DNA of 64,000 bases from Micromonospora sp. WMMD1102. GTDB lineage: Bacteria > Actinomycetota > Actinomycetes > Mycobacteriales > Micromonosporaceae. The notes below the pieces were generated by a model that was not told where the DNA came from, did no database searches, and worked only from the letters and a program-made list of their open reading frames with translations. The first letter of the stretch is position 1; every line of letters begins with the position of its first letter. Positions 61,965 through 64,000 of this stretch are shown here, in pieces. The stretch covers positions 4,529,001-4,593,000 of the forward strand of contig NZ_JARUBN010000001.1 of assembly GCF_029626265.1 (NCBI RefSeq). The letters run 5' to 3'. Position numbers and translations under genes: made by a program.

Positions 61965-64000
61965 CTATCCCGTCGGGTCGGGCGGCGGGCGGTAGCCGAG
62001 CAGCCCGTCGCCGGTCGCCACCACCAGCAACCCGGGCAGCGCCACGAGATCGGTCACCGGAGCACCCACCTCGATCGTCTGTCCCGGTGTGCCCGGCTCG
62101 CCGACGGCCTGCCACCGCAGGACGCTCCCGTCCGCCGCCACCAGCCAACTGGTCCGGCCTCCGCCGACCACGGCCAGCGACCGCACCGGCCCGGTGCCGG
62201 TCAGCACGACCACCGGCTCCGGCGGCAACTCGTCGGCGCCCGGGGCGGCCGGACCGTCCACCGTCCCGACAGCCGAACCCGTCCCGACAGCCGAACCCGT
62301 CCCGACGGCCGGACCGACCGTCCCGACAGCCGAACCGTCGACCGGACCGGATGCCGTCGCAGCGGCCGGGCGCCCGGGAAGAGCGCCGACGGGGTCGGGT
62401 CCGGCCTCGCCGGCTCGTGCCGTCCGGACCAGGTCGGTGACGTCGACACAGCGGACCTGCCCGTTGCGGCCGGCTGCGAAGACCAGGGCACGGTCGTCGA
62501 CGGTCGCGACCCGCACGCCGTACGCCACACCGCCGTGGCCGTCCAGCACCCGCCGTCCGGCCGGCTTCCGCGAGTCCAGCTCCCAGAGTCGTACGGTGTC
62601 GTCCTCGGCTGCCGTCAACCCGACCGGTGCCCCGGCCAGCTCGCCGACGGCGACCACCCGGATCCGGCCGGAGTGCCCGGTCTCCGTCCTTCCCAGCCGG
62701 CCGCTGTCGACGTCGAGCCGGAACAGCGTGGCTCCCCGCGCCACCAACAGCACCCGGCGGCCCTCCCACCGGCACAGCGCGAGCGGACCCGTCAACCCAT
62801 GGCCGCCCACCGCCCCGGCCAGGCCCGACCGTTCCGCCCCGACCGAAGCAAACGGTCCCGCGCCGACCGGACCCGGCGGTCCCGTCCCGACCAGACCCGG
62901 CGGTCCCGTCCCGGTCCGGCCCGGCGTTTCCGTCCCGGACGGGGGCGGTTCGGTGCCGGGCGAGGGCGACTCCGTTCCGGACGGGCTCGCGGAAGACCCG
63001 TCGAGCGGCACCGCGCCGATCCGGTCTCCGGTGACCGGGTCCCACAGTTCGAGGTGCGCCGGCCCGAGCCAGGCCAGCACCGGCGGCTCACCCGGTAGCA
63101 ACTTCGACCCTGGCGGAATCCCGTCGCGCGGCAACTCGACCTCGGCCCCGGTCGCCGGCTCGAAGCCCCGGACGTGTTCCCCGGGCGGCGCGGCAAGCAG
63201 CACCGGCCGGTCCGCCGGTCCGCCGAAGGCCAGGCGGTAGCCAGGGCCGTCCGGGGGCCGCCCCGGGGCGTCGTCCGGGGCGTCGTCCGGCAATTCGTGC
63301 GGGGCGTCGTGCCGCTCGTCGGAGTCGGGTTCGGGTGGTATCGGCCGGTCGCGCCGGAACGGGTACGGCCGCTGCGGGTCCCAGACCCAGACCAGACCCG
63401 CACCGTCCCCGGTGACAAGTACCGGCCGGCCGGCGATCTCGACCCCGATCGTCCGGGTCGGTGCCGCCTCGTACGGATAGCGGAACGGTTCGCCCAGCTG
63501 CCGGCCGGACTCCGGCGACCAGGCCCGTACGGTCGCGTCGTCGCCGCTCCACAGCACCGTGCGGTCGCCGAGCCGGCCGACCAGCACCGAGTTGACCTGA
63601 CTGGTGTGCGCCGTGAAGGCGGGTCCGAGCGGGCGGCCGTCGCGCAGGTCCCAGACCCGGGCCACCCGGCCGGCGGCGGCGAGCAGGATCGGCCGGCCGT
63701 GCCAGTCCGCGAAGTCGAGCAGGGTGACCAGCCCGGGGACCTCGAAGTCGTACCCGCCGACCGGCTCGGCCCGGACCTCTCCGCCGCCCGACGCCAACTC
63801 CAGCCGCCACAGGGACACCCGGCCGGCGCCGGTGCCGACGGCCAGCAGGGCCGCCCCGGCTGCCCCGCCCGCCACGCTGCCGGCCAGCACGCTGATCCGT
63901 TCCCCGCCGGTGCGCAGGGTGTGCAGTCGGGTACCCCGGTCGGCGCCGAGTGACCAGATCTCCAGGTGCGGCGATCCGCCGGTCAGCACCGCGCAGGGGC
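61965..64000 (-). CDS. WD40/beta-propeller-like protein, 5' end outside window
   Basis: At least 674 residues; the frame is open to the window edge, and the likely start lies beyond it (first possible GTG at 63989). Repeated blades of WD40-like type: HLEIWSLG, RVWDLRDGRP, TVRAWSPESG, VWVWDPQRP, HLELWDPVTGD, DTVRLWELDSRKP. Between blades are long disordered inserts, among them an 18-bp-repeat stretch (GTGSAVGTGSAVGTV). Proteins of this type in actinomycetes often follow a kinase or NACHT-type NTPase domain upstream; not visible here. Confidence 0.8.
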   Translation of the reverse strand, partial: PCAVLTGGSPHLEIWSLGADRGTRLHTLRTGGERISVLAGSVAGGAAGAALLAVGTGAGRVSLWRLELASGGGEVRAEPVGGYDFEVPGLVTLLDFADWHGRPILLAAAGRVARVWDLRDGRPLGPAFTAHTSQVNSVLVGRLGDRTVLWSGDDATVRAWSPESGRQLGEPFRYPYEAAPTRTIGVEIAGRPVLVTGDGAGLVWVWDPQRPYPFRRDRPIPPEPDSDERHDAPHELPDDAPDDAPGRPPDGPGYRLAFGGPADRPVLLAAPPGEHVRGFEPATGAEVELPRDGIPPGSKLLPGEPPVLAWLGPAHLELWDPVTGDRIGAVPLDGSSASPSGTESPSPGTEPPPSGTETPGRTGTGPPGLVGTGPPGPVGAGPFASVGAERSGLAGAVGGHGLTGPLALCRWEGRRVLLVARGATLFRLDVDSGRLGRTETGHSGRIRVVAVGELAGAPVGLTAAEDDTVRLWELDSRKPAGRRVLDGHGGVAYGVRVATVDDRALVFAAGRNGQVRCVDVTDLVRTARAGEAGPDPVGALPGRPAAATASGPVDGSAVGTVGPAVGTGSAVGTGSAVGTVDGPAAPGADELPPEPVVVLTGTGPVRSLAVVGGGRTSWLVAADGSVLRWQAVGEPGTPGQTIEVGAPVTDLVALPGLLVVATGDGLLGYRPPPDPTG
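62261..62340 (-). repeat. 18-bp tandem repeat in the propeller gene
   Basis: CCGTCCCGACAGCCGAAC is repeated about four times (one unit with GGCC for AGCC), coding VGTGSA units in a linker between blades. Confidence 0.85.

Overview
The window is high-GC actinomycete DNA. A BldD with the c-di-GMP-binding signature, an actinobacterial integration host factor (mIHF), an XRE/DUF397 pair, mixed GTG/TTG/ATG starts and dense 1- or 4-base stop/start overlaps all point that way. Gene order and protein similarity suggest the family Micromonosporaceae (Micromonospora or Plantactinospora-like). The family is an inference from remembered homologues, not from a search.

Left part (1-19.9 kb), almost all on the minus strand: read in the direction of transcription, the pyrimidine operon pyrR-pyrB-pyrC-carA-carB-pyrD-(bioA)-pyrF runs from 16.0 to 5.3 kb with nearly every junction overlapping, headed by a PyrR-type RNA site that overlaps the pyrR ribosome binding site. 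It is followed by mihF, a shortened guanylate kinase-like gene, rpoZ, coaBC, metK and a 3'-truncated priA at the window edge. bldD diverges from pyrR. Between bldD and nusB lies a 0.5 kb repeat-rich spacer. Then come efp-nusB and the shikimate genes aroB-aroQ.

Disturbed segment (19.9-28.3 kb): the shikimate genes aroE, aroC-aroK and aroB-aroQ are split by two blocks of decayed DNA. The first, between aroB and aroK, holds a chimeric aroC'-'aroK relic, a possible group II intron 5' fragment, a small secreted SH3-like protein and a frameshifted ISAs1-type transposase relic. The second, between aroC and aroE, holds an internally deleted MerR relic, the C-terminal part of a subtilisin-like (S8) protease without its catalytic domain, an XRE/DUF397 pair and two small cysteine-containing proteins. 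It looks like an island in decay inserted in an otherwise conserved aroE-aroC-aroK-aroB-aroQ-efp-nusB block.

Middle (28.3-49.5 kb): aroE-mltG-ruvX-alaS and two small membrane proteins form a tightly coupled minus-strand run. Next are a very large disordered single-pass membrane protein, rarA, a small membrane protein, an ArsR-MFS pair with a conspicuous repeat operator, a DnaJ-C-like/proline-repeat/transmembrane protein, aspS, and a PadR-ABC transporter operon.

Right part (49.6-64 kb) is accessory: an AlkB-like dioxygenase, a divergent TetR/alpha-beta hydrolase pair with a clear palindromic operator, a lipoprotein, a GNAT acetyltransferase, a urease operon ureABCFGD (no ureE, but a His-rich UreG), two membrane proteins, a streptogrisin-like protease, a secreted SGNH hydrolase and a beta-propeller-like protein cut by the window end.

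A theme of the whole window is in-frame expansion: short GC-rich tandem repeats or palindromic inserts lie inside the reading frames of priA, carB, pyrC, the large membrane protein, the DnaJ-C-like protein, ureF, ureG and the propeller protein. I see no tRNA, rRNA or CRISPR array.
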